Assembly: GCF_002043095.1 (NCBI RefSeq)
Contig: NZ_MVOC01000066.1
Span: forward strand, 22,247 to 86,246
Direction of reading: 5' to 3'
Length of the DNA stretch: 64,000 nt
Source: Mycobacterium sp. AT1
Lineage (GTDB): Bacteria; Actinomycetota; Actinomycetes; Mycobacteriales; Mycobacteriaceae
Shown: one piece after another, positions 25,507 to 33,358 of the stretch
Numbering within the stretch: position 1 is the stretch's first letter
Layout of the letters: every line of letters begins with the position of its first letter
Notes under the pieces: generated by a model
What the model saw: the letters and a program-made list of their open reading frames with translations, nothing else
Database searches by the model: none
Told to the model about the DNA's origin: nothing
Translations under genes and position numbers: made by a program

Positions 25507-26646
25507 ATGCTGACCACCGAGGAGATCGACCGCGAACTCCTGGCGCGCACCGACGAGGTGAACGCGGCCTCGGCGACGCTGCTCGAGCTCGACGACCACC
25601 CAGGGCTTCAGCACGTCCGACGCTATCCGCCGGCCGGCGAGACGGCCCGGCGCTGGGCCGAGGTGGGGACGTCCCTCGACGGGTTGTGGCAGGACGTGGG
25701 ACGGATGACCTCGATTCTGGAGTCCGCCAAGGCGCTGCGGGCCCGACGGTCCAAGCTTGACGATGACGAGCGCCGCGAGTTGACCAGATGGCTGCGGGAC
25801 CGCCCGTTGGAGGTCTCCCGCGAGCGGATCCCCTTGGCGCAGCGCGTGATCACCGGCCCCGGTGAAACCGTCGACTGCGTCGGACTCGCCGACATGGCGG
25901 CCCACCTGCGCGACGCGTACCCCGCGGTCGTGGAGTTCCTCGACGACGTCGACGGCGTCAACACGCTGATCGTCGACCGGCTGGCGCCGTTGCAGCAGCG
26001 CCTCGACGAGGCGGGTGCGACGTTCCCGAAGGAGGTCGCCGACCTGTTGGCGGTGTCGGCGACGGACCCGCTGTCGCTGAGCCCCCAGGACGTCGAGGCG
26101 CGCATCCGGGTGATCGCCGCCGAGGTCGAGCGCAGGTCATCCGAACTCGCCGAACTGGCTGCGCTGCGGTCCAATTGGGTCCACGCCCACGGCGAGACAG
26201 CGGCCCAAATCGACACGTTGCGAGAGGGGGTCGACCGGCTGGCGGAGGTTCGCGCGAAGGCCGAGCGCGACGTGATCTCGGGTCCGCTCCCGGTGCACGC
26301 CGACGTGGAGCCGGCCTTGCGCGCGGAGTTCGGTGCGATCACCTCACCGGACCCGGCCGCGCTGCGGTCGCTTCGAGGGCGAATCGCTGCGGCGTTACGC
26401 GTCGTCGCCGAGGAGGAGGAGCTGGCCCAGGGGTTGTTGGACCGCCGCATGGAACTGAAGGGGCGGCTCACGGCCTACCAGGCGAAGGCCGCCAGGCTCG
26501 ACCTCGGTGAGGATCGAGACCTGTTGGCGTGCAGCCGAATTGCCTCCGGGTTGCTGCACAGGCAGCCGTGTGATCTGCGCGCGGTCACCAGGGCGGTCGC
26601 GGACTATCAGGAGCTGCTCGTCGAGAAGCAGGGGAGCCCGAGATGA
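25507..26646 (+). CDS. Helical, probably coiled-coil cytoplasmic protein of the PknG-like cassette
   Basis: 379 residues from ATG 25507, 5 bp after the GlnH-like stop; the frame is open upstream but that part overlaps the lipoprotein gene. It has no signal, membrane helix or known catalytic motif. It is very rich in Glu, Arg, Leu and Ala with long predicted helices (about residues 5-110, 185-260 and 290-340), suggesting coiled coils. The stop overlaps the kinase start by 4 bp. I do not recognise the family. A scaffold or link between receptor and kinase is conjecture from position. Confidence 0.75.
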   Translation: MLTTEEIDRELLARTDEVNAASATLLELDDHPGLQHVRRYPPAGETARRWAEVGTSLDGLWQDVGRMTSILESAKALRARRSKLDDDERRELTRWLRDRPLEVSRERIPLAQRVITGPGETVDCVGLADMAAHLRDAYPAVVEFLDDVDGVNTLIVDRLAPLQQRLDEAGATFPKEVADLLAVSATDPLSLSPQDVEARIRVIAAEVERRSSELAELAALRSNWVHAHGETAAQIDTLREGVDRLAEVRAKAERDVISGPLPVHADVEPALRAEFGAITSPDPAALRSLRGRIAAALRVVAEEEELAQGLLDRRMELKGRLTAYQAKAARLDLGEDRDLLACSRIASGLLHRQPCDLRAVTRAVADYQELLVEKQGSPR

Positions 26647-28859
26647 CCTGCGCCGAACCTGGCTGCACCGGCACCGTCGTCGACGGGTACTGCGACGTCT
26701 GCGGCACCGCCCCGCCCGCGCCGGGATCCACTCCCGCGCCGCCTCCCGTGCAGTCGAAGGCCACCGCGGCGAGTCGGCCCACCGCCAGGTCGAAGGGCAC
26801 GGCGCGGACCGGATCGTCGCGGTCGTCGAGCACGCGGGGCCGCCTCGGCGCCGGCGTGGTGACCATCCCGAGGATTCCGAAGGGCGACCCGGCCGCAGCC
26901 ATCCTGACCGACCCCAAGGTGCCAGAGGGCAGCCGGTTCTGCGGAAACACCGACTGCGGCAAGCCCGTCGGCCGCGGCGCCGACGGAAATCCTGGCCGAG
27001 TGGAAGGCTTCTGCACTCAGTGCGGCACCCGATACTCGTTCGTGCCCAAGCTGTCTCGCGGCGACGTCGTCGGCGGCCAGTACGAAGTGCAGGGTGCCAT
27101 CGCACACGGTGGTCTCGGCTGGATCTACCTCGCCGTCGACCGCAACGTGCACAACCGCTGGGTCGTCCTCAAGGGTCTGATCAACTCCACCGACGCCGAC
27201 GCGATGGCCGCTGCCGCCGCCGAGGTGCTCACGCTGTCCGAGGTCGAGCATCCGAACATCGTCCGGATCTACAACTTCGTCGAACACCTCGACGCGGGCG
27301 CCACGGCCCCCGTCGGCTACATCGTCATGGAGTACGTCGGCGGCACGTCGCTCAAGCAGATCCGCAAGGCCCGCAACGCCCCACTGCCGCCAGACCAGGC
27401 CGTCGCCTACCTCGTCGAGATCGCACCCGCCGTCGCCTACCTGCACGCCCAGGGCCTGGCCTACTGCGACTTCAAGCCGGACAACGTGATGCAAACCGAC
27501 GAACAGCTCAAGTTGATCGACCTGGGTGCCGTCATCGCGATGGACGACGAGGAGAGCGCGATCTTCGGCACCGCCGGCTATCAGGCGCCGGAGATCGCCC
27601 GGACCGGCCCCACCGTCGCCAGCGACGTCTACACCGTCGGGCGCACCCTCGCCGTCCTCGTGATGGACGTGCCGCAGGAACACGGCCGCTTCGTCGACCA
27701 GTTGCCGGGGCCTGCCGTCGTGCCGGTACTGGCGAAGTACGAGTCGTTGTACCGCGCCATCCTTCGCGCGACCGACGTCGACCCGCTGCGCAGGTTCTCC
27801 TCGATGGAGGAGATGGCCGACCAGCTCACCGGCGTCCTGCACGAAATCGCCTCCACCGACACGGGAATTGCGCAACCGCGGCAGTCGAGCTACTTCAGTC
27901 CCCAGCGCGAGGTGTACGGCGCCGGTCGGGACGTGCCGGTGAAGCCGGCCAGGGTCATCGCCGCGTTGCCCGTCCCCGTCGTCGACCCGACCGATTCGGG
28001 TGCCGCGCTGCTGGCGACCACCAGCGGAACCCCACCCGCCCAACTCGAGTACGCCCTTGACCTCGCCCGTGGCGGCACCAACCAGGGCAAGAGCACGTCG
28101 GTCGAGATTCCGTTACGCCTGGTGCGCGCGTCCTTGGAGCTGGGCGCCCCCGACAAGGCCCGGGCCCGCATCGCCGAGCTCGAGGCGATCGCCCCGGGGG
28201 ATTGGCGACTGCCGTGGTACAGCGCGCAATGCGCTCTCCTCGAGAGCGAATTCGACAAGGCCGCAGCAGATTTCGACACCGTGCTGGCCACGCTGCCCGG
28301 CGAGCTCGCACCCAAGTTGGCGCTCGCCGCCACCGCCGAGCTGCGCGGCGCCCGCGAGGACGCCCAGCGGTACTACGAGATGGTGTGGCGGACCGACCAC
28401 GGCTACGTCAGCGCCGCCTTCGGTCTGGCCAGGCAACGCGAGCTGGCCGGCGACCGTGTCGGCGCCGTCGCGGCCCTCGACCAGATCCCCGCTGCCTCAT
28501 CGCATTTCACCGATGCCGGCGCTGCCGCGATCGAAATCATGCTCGAGGGACGCACCGCGCAGAATCTGGACGAGCAGACGTTGGTCGACGTCGACCGGCG
28601 GGCCAGCGCCCTGGCCATCGAATCGACCGCCAAGCGGGCGTTGCTGCGGCTGCGCGTGCTCGGCGCCGCACTCGGGTGGCTGGAGGCCGGGCAGTGCACC
28701 ACGATCCCGCGGCTGCTCGGGGCGGACTTCACCGTGCCGGGGTTGCGAGCCGGGATGGAGCGCTGTTACCGCGACCTGGCCCGCGAGTCGTCGGGGATGT
28801 GGGAGCGCATCGAGTTGGTGGAGAAGGCCAACGCGATCAGACCGAGGACGCGGGTGTGA
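26643..28859 (+). CDS. PknG-like Ser/Thr protein kinase with two zinc-binding modules and TPR tail
   Basis: 738 residues. An extra N-terminal ribbon (Cys3, 8, 17, 20) precedes a Pro/Ser-rich linker and the PknG-type rubredoxin domain (Cys100, 105, 124, 127). The kinase domain (about 146-400) has AHGGLGW (P-loop, 154-160), VVLKGL (Lys177), YCDFKPDN (Asp276, Asn281; non-RD as in PknG) and IDLG (Asp293). The tail (about 440-735) is TPR-like, with PGELAPKLALAATAEL as in PknG. It is soluble, with no membrane helix. M. tuberculosis PknG phosphorylates the FHA protein GarA; here an FHA gene lies three genes downstream. It overlaps both neighbours by 4 bp. Confidence 0.93.
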   Translation: MTCAEPGCTGTVVDGYCDVCGTAPPAPGSTPAPPPVQSKATAASRPTARSKGTARTGSSRSSSTRGRLGAGVVTIPRIPKGDPAAAILTDPKVPEGSRFCGNTDCGKPVGRGADGNPGRVEGFCTQCGTRYSFVPKLSRGDVVGGQYEVQGAIAHGGLGWIYLAVDRNVHNRWVVLKGLINSTDADAMAAAAAEVLTLSEVEHPNIVRIYNFVEHLDAGATAPVGYIVMEYVGGTSLKQIRKARNAPLPPDQAVAYLVEIAPAVAYLHAQGLAYCDFKPDNVMQTDEQLKLIDLGAVIAMDDEESAIFGTAGYQAPEIARTGPTVASDVYTVGRTLAVLVMDVPQEHGRFVDQLPGPAVVPVLAKYESLYRAILRATDVDPLRRFSSMEEMADQLTGVLHEIASTDTGIAQPRQSSYFSPQREVYGAGRDVPVKPARVIAALPVPVVDPTDSGAALLATTSGTPPAQLEYALDLARGGTNQGKSTSVEIPLRLVRASLELGAPDKARARIAELEAIAPGDWRLPWYSAQCALLESEFDKAAADFDTVLATLPGELAPKLALAATAELRGAREDAQRYYEMVWRTDHGYVSAAFGLARQRELAGDRVGAVAALDQIPAASSHFTDAGAAAIEIMLEGRTAQNLDEQTLVDVDRRASALAIESTAKRALLRLRVLGAALGWLEAGQCTTIPRLLGADFTVPGLRAGMERCYRDLARESSGMWERIELVEKANAIRPRTRV

Positions 28860-29881
28860 CCGGGGCGCCGGCGACGTGCTCCGCGTGCGCGGCACCGGTC
28901 GGGGCGTCGGATCGGTTCTGTGAGGGCTGTGGTGGGCCACTGTTCGAGGTGCCGCGGCCGGTCTTCGACCGCGTGGCCGTCCCGCGACCAGTCCCGCTCG
29001 AGGGAGTGTGCGCCGACTGTGGCAACGACGCGTTCTCCGACGGTTACTGCACCGGATGCGGTCACGGCCGCGCCGCACCCGACCGCGACGAGGCGCAGCT
29101 GGGGGTGATGGCGCTCGTCACCGACCGCGGACTGCTCCACTCGCGCAACGAGGACGCCGCGGCGGCGGGAACGGTGGCCGGCGTTCCTGGCCGGTCGGAG
29201 GCGTTCGCCGTCGTGGTGTGCGACGGCGTCTCGACATCGGGTGAGCCGCAGGTGGCGTCGGCCGCCGCGTCCACGTCGGGCGTCGAGGGCATGCTCGCCG
29301 CGTTGGCCGACGCGGGCACGACCCACGCCGCGGTCTTGGCAGGTCTCGTCGCGGCGACCACGGCAGCCCGCGACGCCGTGACGGGCCTCGACCCGCAGAA
29401 TGCGCCGTCGTGCACCTACACCGGTGCGGCCGTCGTGTCGAAAGATCAAGGGGCAGTGGAGATCACGGTGGGCAACGTGGGGGACAGTCGAGCCTACTGG
29501 CTGCCGGATCCACCCGAAGTTCCGCGGCAGTTGACGCTCGACGACTCGGTGGCCCAAGAACTCATGACGGCCGGTGCCACGCCCGATTCGGAGCTGGTGC
29601 AGCGGGGCGCGCACACCATCACCCGATGGCTGGGCGCCGACTCCGACGCGCAGCCGTGGTCGGATTCGAGCGTGCAGACCCTCACCGTCACGGGCCCAGG
29701 AACGCTGCTGCTGTGTTCGGACGGACTGTGGAACTACCTGCCCGACGCCGCCGACATCGCCCGATTCTGCTCGGGCGTCGACCCCGTAGCGGCAGCACGC
29801 GCACTGACCGACTTCGCCATTCAGGCCGGCGGCAACGACAACATCACCGTCGCAGTGATTCCGATCGGAGCAACGACATGA
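28856..29881 (+). CDS. PP2C-type Ser/Thr phosphatase with N-terminal zinc ribbons
   Basis: 341 residues from GTG 28856 (GTGA overlap with the kinase stop). Two CxxC...CxxC ribbons (Cys8, 11, 22, 25 and Cys52, 55, 65, 68) precede a PP2C domain with SRNED (97-100), VVCDGVS (Asp123), GNVGDSRAYW, LLCSDGLWNYL and GGNDNITVAV, the full metal-binding set, so it should be active. It probably reverses phosphorylation by the adjacent PknG-like kinase. The ribbons resemble those of the kinase and the FHA protein, pointing to a shared complex. No membrane segment is present. Confidence 0.92.
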   Translation: MTGAPATCSACAAPVGASDRFCEGCGGPLFEVPRPVFDRVAVPRPVPLEGVCADCGNDAFSDGYCTGCGHGRAAPDRDEAQLGVMALVTDRGLLHSRNEDAAAAGTVAGVPGRSEAFAVVVCDGVSTSGEPQVASAAASTSGVEGMLAALADAGTTHAAVLAGLVAATTAARDAVTGLDPQNAPSCTYTGAAVVSKDQGAVEITVGNVGDSRAYWLPDPPEVPRQLTLDDSVAQELMTAGATPDSELVQRGAHTITRWLGADSDAQPWSDSSVQTLTVTGPGTLLLCSDGLWNYLPDAADIARFCSGVDPVAAARALTDFAIQAGGNDNITVAVIPIGATT

Positions 29882-31182
29882 GTTCAGCTGGGCAAGAGGG
29901 TATCCCGGGCTTTTCCGTAGACGTCGACCACAACCCGTACCTGCCAGAGGGGTCCGGAACGGTCGACGCGATCGTCAGCATCACCGTGGGAAGCGACGCC
30001 GCGGTGGACGCCGCCCCCGCCGAACGCGTGGAGGCCATCATCGTCGACTGCTCGACGTCGATGCTCAAGCCCGCCGGGAAGTTCGACGGCGCGAAGCGGG
30101 CGACGCTCACCGCGATCGACGAGCTCAGCGACGGAACGTACTTCATCGTCGTCGCCGGAACCGCCGACGCGGCGGCGATCTACCCGCCGGACGGCACGCC
30201 GACGCGGGCGAGTGCGTCGACGAGGAAGGAGGCGGCGCGGGCGGTCGACGGCTTGCTCCCCTACGGCGGCACCGCGATGGGCACCTGGCTGGCGTACGTC
30301 CGTGACGTCGTCGGCCGGTATCCGGGCGCGCTGACCCACGCGATCCTGCTGACCGACGGCAAGGACGAACACGAGACTCCGGAGCAACTGCAACAGGAGA
30401 TCGCGCTCAGCGTCGGAAAGTTCACGTGCGACTGCCGCGGAGTGGGAACCGCGTGGCGCGTCGACGAATTGCGCTCCATCTCTTCGGCATTGATGGGGAC
30501 CGTCGACATCGTCGCCGATGCCGACGACCTCGCCGAGGACTTCGCGGCGATGATGCGCACGTCTATGGGCAAGTCGATCCCCGACCTGACCCTGCGGGTC
30601 TGGACGCCCGCGGGCGCCACCGTCGAGTTCGTCAAGCAGGTCGCCCCCACCGTGGAGGACCTGACCCACCGGCGGGTTGAGGTGAGTGGGCAGATCGGCG
30701 AGTACCCGCTGGGGTCCTGGGGAGCCGAGGATCGGGACTACCACGTCCAGGTCGCCGTCGAACCCGCCGCGGCAGGCAAGGAGAAGTTGGCCGCAAGAAT
30801 GACCGTCGTCGCCGGCGACCAGGTTCTCGGGCAGGGTCTCGTCAACGCGCTGTGGACGGCCGAGGTCGCGTTGTCGGCGAGGATCAATCGTCGGGTGGCG
30901 CACTACACCGGCCAGGCGGAGTTGGCCGACGCCGTCCAGCAGGGTCTCGCGGCGCGTCGTGACGGAGACGTGGCGACGGCGACGGCCAAACTGCAACGCG
31001 CCATGGAGTTGGCCGTGGAATCGGGCAACGACGACAAGGTCGCCGAACTCGGCAAGGTCATCGACGTCGACGCGAGGACCGGGACGGCTCGGCTCAAACG
31101 CGAGGTGGCTGCGGCCGACGAGATGGCGCTGGATGCGCGGTCGACGAAGACCGCCCGCGTACGGAAGGAGAACCCCGCCTGA
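29878..31182 (+). CDS. VWA-domain (MIDAS) protein of the PknG-like cassette
   Basis: 434 residues from ATG 29878 (4-bp overlap with the phosphatase stop). The VWA domain has an intact metal-ion-dependent adhesion site: VDCSTSM (Asp57, Ser59, Ser61), GGTAMG (Thr) and LLTDGKDEH (Asp). The following region (about 230-340) is a beta-rich domain, then a helical C-terminus with TPR-like repeats (residues about 355-420). No signal peptide or lipobox is present, so it acts in the cytoplasm, probably as a metal-dependent scaffold. VWA proteins encoded with a kinase and a PP2C phosphatase are known from TerY-type triads. Confidence 0.9.
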   Translation: MSSAGQEGIPGFSVDVDHNPYLPEGSGTVDAIVSITVGSDAAVDAAPAERVEAIIVDCSTSMLKPAGKFDGAKRATLTAIDELSDGTYFIVVAGTADAAAIYPPDGTPTRASASTRKEAARAVDGLLPYGGTAMGTWLAYVRDVVGRYPGALTHAILLTDGKDEHETPEQLQQEIALSVGKFTCDCRGVGTAWRVDELRSISSALMGTVDIVADADDLAEDFAAMMRTSMGKSIPDLTLRVWTPAGATVEFVKQVAPTVEDLTHRRVEVSGQIGEYPLGSWGAEDRDYHVQVAVEPAAAGKEKLAARMTVVAGDQVLGQGLVNALWTAEVALSARINRRVAHYTGQAELADAVQQGLAARRDGDVATATAKLQRAMELAVESGNDDKVAELGKVIDVDARTGTARLKREVAAADEMALDARSTKTARVRKENPA

Positions 31183-31793
31183 TGGCGATCTGCGCCGAAG
31201 GACATACCTCGACCGCCCAGGACTACTGCGACGTGTGCGGGGCTCCCATCGGGCCGCCTGCCGCTCCGGCGCCCGCGGCCGGAGCGAAGAGCTGCCCCGC
31301 GTGTGGGGCGTCGGTCAGCGGACGCTTCTGCGAGACGTGCGGGCACGACTCCGCACTGCCCGCGCCGGCGACACCCGCGCAGGCATCGGTGACGTGGACC
31401 GCGGTGGTGCGGGCCGACCGGGAGTTCTACGACCGCGTGGTGGCCCGCGGCGGCCCGGACTCAGTCGACTTCCCCCAGTTCTTTCCCGAGCGCCGCATCG
31501 CCCTGCAGAACGACACCGCGTTGATCGGACGGCACAACCGCGATCAGGGTGTGACGCCGGAAATCGACCTCGGCCTGCAGCCCGCCGACCGCGGCGTGTC
31601 CACCCAGCACGCGGTGCTGCGGCTCCATGACACCGGTCCGACGATCACCGATCTTGGCTCCACCAACGGCACCAGCCTCAACGACAGCGAGGACCTGTTG
31701 GCCGAGGGTGTGGAGACTTCTCTCGCCGACGGCGACCGCATCCACGTCGGCGCCTGGACCACCATCACGATCACGGCGGACCCGGGTCAGTAA
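31182..31793 (+). CDS. FHA-domain protein with two N-terminal zinc ribbons
   Basis: 203 residues; ATG shares one base with the previous stop (TGATG), with AAGGAG upstream. The first ribbon uses Cys4, 16 and 19 with a possible His8, the second Cys38, 41, 50 and 53. After a linker, the FHA domain (about 112-198) has LIGRHN (Arg117), VSTQHAVL (Ser140, His143) and LGSTNGTSLN (Asn162), the phosphothreonine-binding set. The linker segment SVTWTAVVRADREF loosely recalls the phosphorylated N-terminal segment of GarA, the PknG substrate. It is probably the cassette's substrate and reader. Last gene of the run. Confidence 0.92.
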   Translation: MAICAEGHTSTAQDYCDVCGAPIGPPAAPAPAAGAKSCPACGASVSGRFCETCGHDSALPAPATPAQASVTWTAVVRADREFYDRVVARGGPDSVDFPQFFPERRIALQNDTALIGRHNRDQGVTPEIDLGLQPADRGVSTQHAVLRLHDTGPTITDLGSTNGTSLNDSEDLLAEGVETSLADGDRIHVGAWTTITITADPGQ

Positions 31794-31874
31794 CCTGGTG
31801 CACGTGTTGATCGAGGATCTGCCTGCCCGACCAATCCCGCAGGTCACCGCAGGGCTTGTCTTGCGGCTTCGATA

Positions 31875-33260
31875 GTGGAGCTCAACGACCGCGTCTATCG
31901 GCTGCTGGGGCCGCTGATCCGCGTGGTGTCACTGCGTGCGATCGTCGCCGTCTCGGCCCTGTCGGTGATCATCCTGGTCATCGTGCTCGGCACCTGGGTG
32001 TGGGTGGGCGTGACCGACGACCAGTACAGCCAGCTCGACCGTCGACTCGACTCGGTGAGCAGCCTCGGTGACGTGAGCAATCTGCTGAGCAACACGCCCA
32101 ACACCGACAGCCGTCAGCCAAAGCCCGACGGCAACGTGGTCCGCACCGCCCGCATCGGCGGCATCACCGTCTCGGTGCCGAACGACGTCGTCCTGCCCGA
32201 ACTTCCCGACGGTTACGCCACCACCGAGATCGACGGCATGCAGTACCGGGTGCGCACGTTCACGGCCGGTCCTGGCTCGATCGCGTTGGGTGCGCCACTT
32301 GCCGAAACCCAGCACCGGATCGACGAACTGCACTTGCGCGTCCTGCTGATCTGCAGTGGCGTGATCGCCGGAACCGTGTTGGTCGGCTGGGTGATCTCGC
32401 TGCTGATGATCGTGCCGTTCCGGTTGTTGGCGCAGCAGGCCCGCGCCATCAACGCTCAATCGATGCCCGACGAAGTCCAAGTGCGCGGGGTGCGCGAGGC
32501 CGTCGAGATCGCCGAGGCGGTGGAGGGCATGCTCGCCCGCATCGGCACCGAGCAGCAGCGGACGAAGGCCGCGCTGGAGTCCGCGCGTGACTTCGCTGCC
32601 GTCGCGTCCCACGAGCTGCGGACACCTTTGACGGCGATGCGCACCAACTTGGAGGTGCTGTCCACCTTGGACCTTGCCGCCGAACAGCGCGACGAAGTCA
32701 TCAACGACGTGGTGCGCACGCAGGGCAGGATCGAGGCGACGCTGACGGCTCTGGAGCGCCTGGCCCAGGGTGAGCTCACCACGGCCGCCGACTTCGTCTC
32801 CTTCGACGTCACCGAGATGCTCGACCGCGCCGCCCACGACGCTCAGCGCGTCTACCCCGACCTTCGCGTCACCCTCGCGCCGTCGCCGTCCAAGTTGATC
32901 GTGGGACTGCCCGCCGGGCTACGCCTGGTGATCGACAACGCGATCGCCAACGCCGTCAAACACGGTGACGCCACCGAGATTCGGCTCAGCGTGGTGAGCT
33001 CGGTCGCCGGAGTCGAGATTGCCGTCGACGACAACGGCGCCGGTGTTCCCGAGGACGAGCGCGCCGCGGTGTTCGAACGCTTCGCCCGTGGGACCACCGC
33101 GTCGCGGTCGGGCTCGGGACTGGGTCTGGCGCTCGTCGCCCAGCAGGCCGAATTGCACGGTGGCTCAGCCGAACTCGACGTGAGCCCGCTCGGCGGTGCC
33201 CGGCTGCTGTTGCGGTTGCCGAGCCAGGAGTCGAAGTGGGACGGCGTACTTCCGGCCTAG
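31875..33260 (+). CDS. PrrB-like sensor histidine kinase without adjacent response regulator
   Basis: 461 residues. TM1 is about 22-46 and TM2 about 155-178, with a small extracytoplasmic domain between; then HAMP, a HisKA helix with His246 in VASHELRTPLTAMRTNLEVL and an ATPase domain with DNAIANAVKHG, DDNGAGVPE and SGSGLGLALVAQQAELHGG. These stretches closely resemble mycobacterial PrrB. A prrA-like regulator normally precedes prrB, but none is present within reach on either side. It is 81 bp after the FHA gene, so a separate promoter or read-through is possible. An orphan paralogue is the simplest reading. Confidence 0.9.
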   Translation: MELNDRVYRLLGPLIRVVSLRAIVAVSALSVIILVIVLGTWVWVGVTDDQYSQLDRRLDSVSSLGDVSNLLSNTPNTDSRQPKPDGNVVRTARIGGITVSVPNDVVLPELPDGYATTEIDGMQYRVRTFTAGPGSIALGAPLAETQHRIDELHLRVLLICSGVIAGTVLVGWVISLLMIVPFRLLAQQARAINAQSMPDEVQVRGVREAVEIAEAVEGMLARIGTEQQRTKAALESARDFAAVASHELRTPLTAMRTNLEVLSTLDLAAEQRDEVINDVVRTQGRIEATLTALERLAQGELTTAADFVSFDVTEMLDRAAHDAQRVYPDLRVTLAPSPSKLIVGLPAGLRLVIDNAIANAVKHGDATEIRLSVVSSVAGVEIAVDDNGAGVPEDERAAVFERFARGTTASRSGSGLGLALVAQQAELHGGSAELDVSPLGGARLLLRLPSQESKWDGVLPA

Positions 33261-33358
33261 CCGAGCAGAAGTGGCCTAAGGCCCTGTCATGAAATGCCTT
33301 TTGGCTCGCGCGCAGCGACGACCACAATCGATAGTCTTCTCTCCATGGCCTGCTCTCC

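Larger units (their letters stand above)
23271..31793 (+). other. Seven-gene PknG-centred signalling cassette (putative operon)
   Basis: Seven plus-strand genes run with gaps of at most 5 bp and overlaps at five of the six junctions: GlnX-like receptor, GlnH-like lipoprotein, predicted helical protein, PknG-like kinase, PP2C phosphatase, VWA protein and FHA protein. The classical mycobacterial locus (M. tuberculosis Rv0410c-Rv0412c) has only kinase, GlnH and GlnX. The added phosphatase, VWA and FHA genes make this an extended version resembling, in gene content, the kinase/PP2C/VWA triads known from TerY-type systems. Operon structure is inferred from spacing. Confidence 0.75.
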
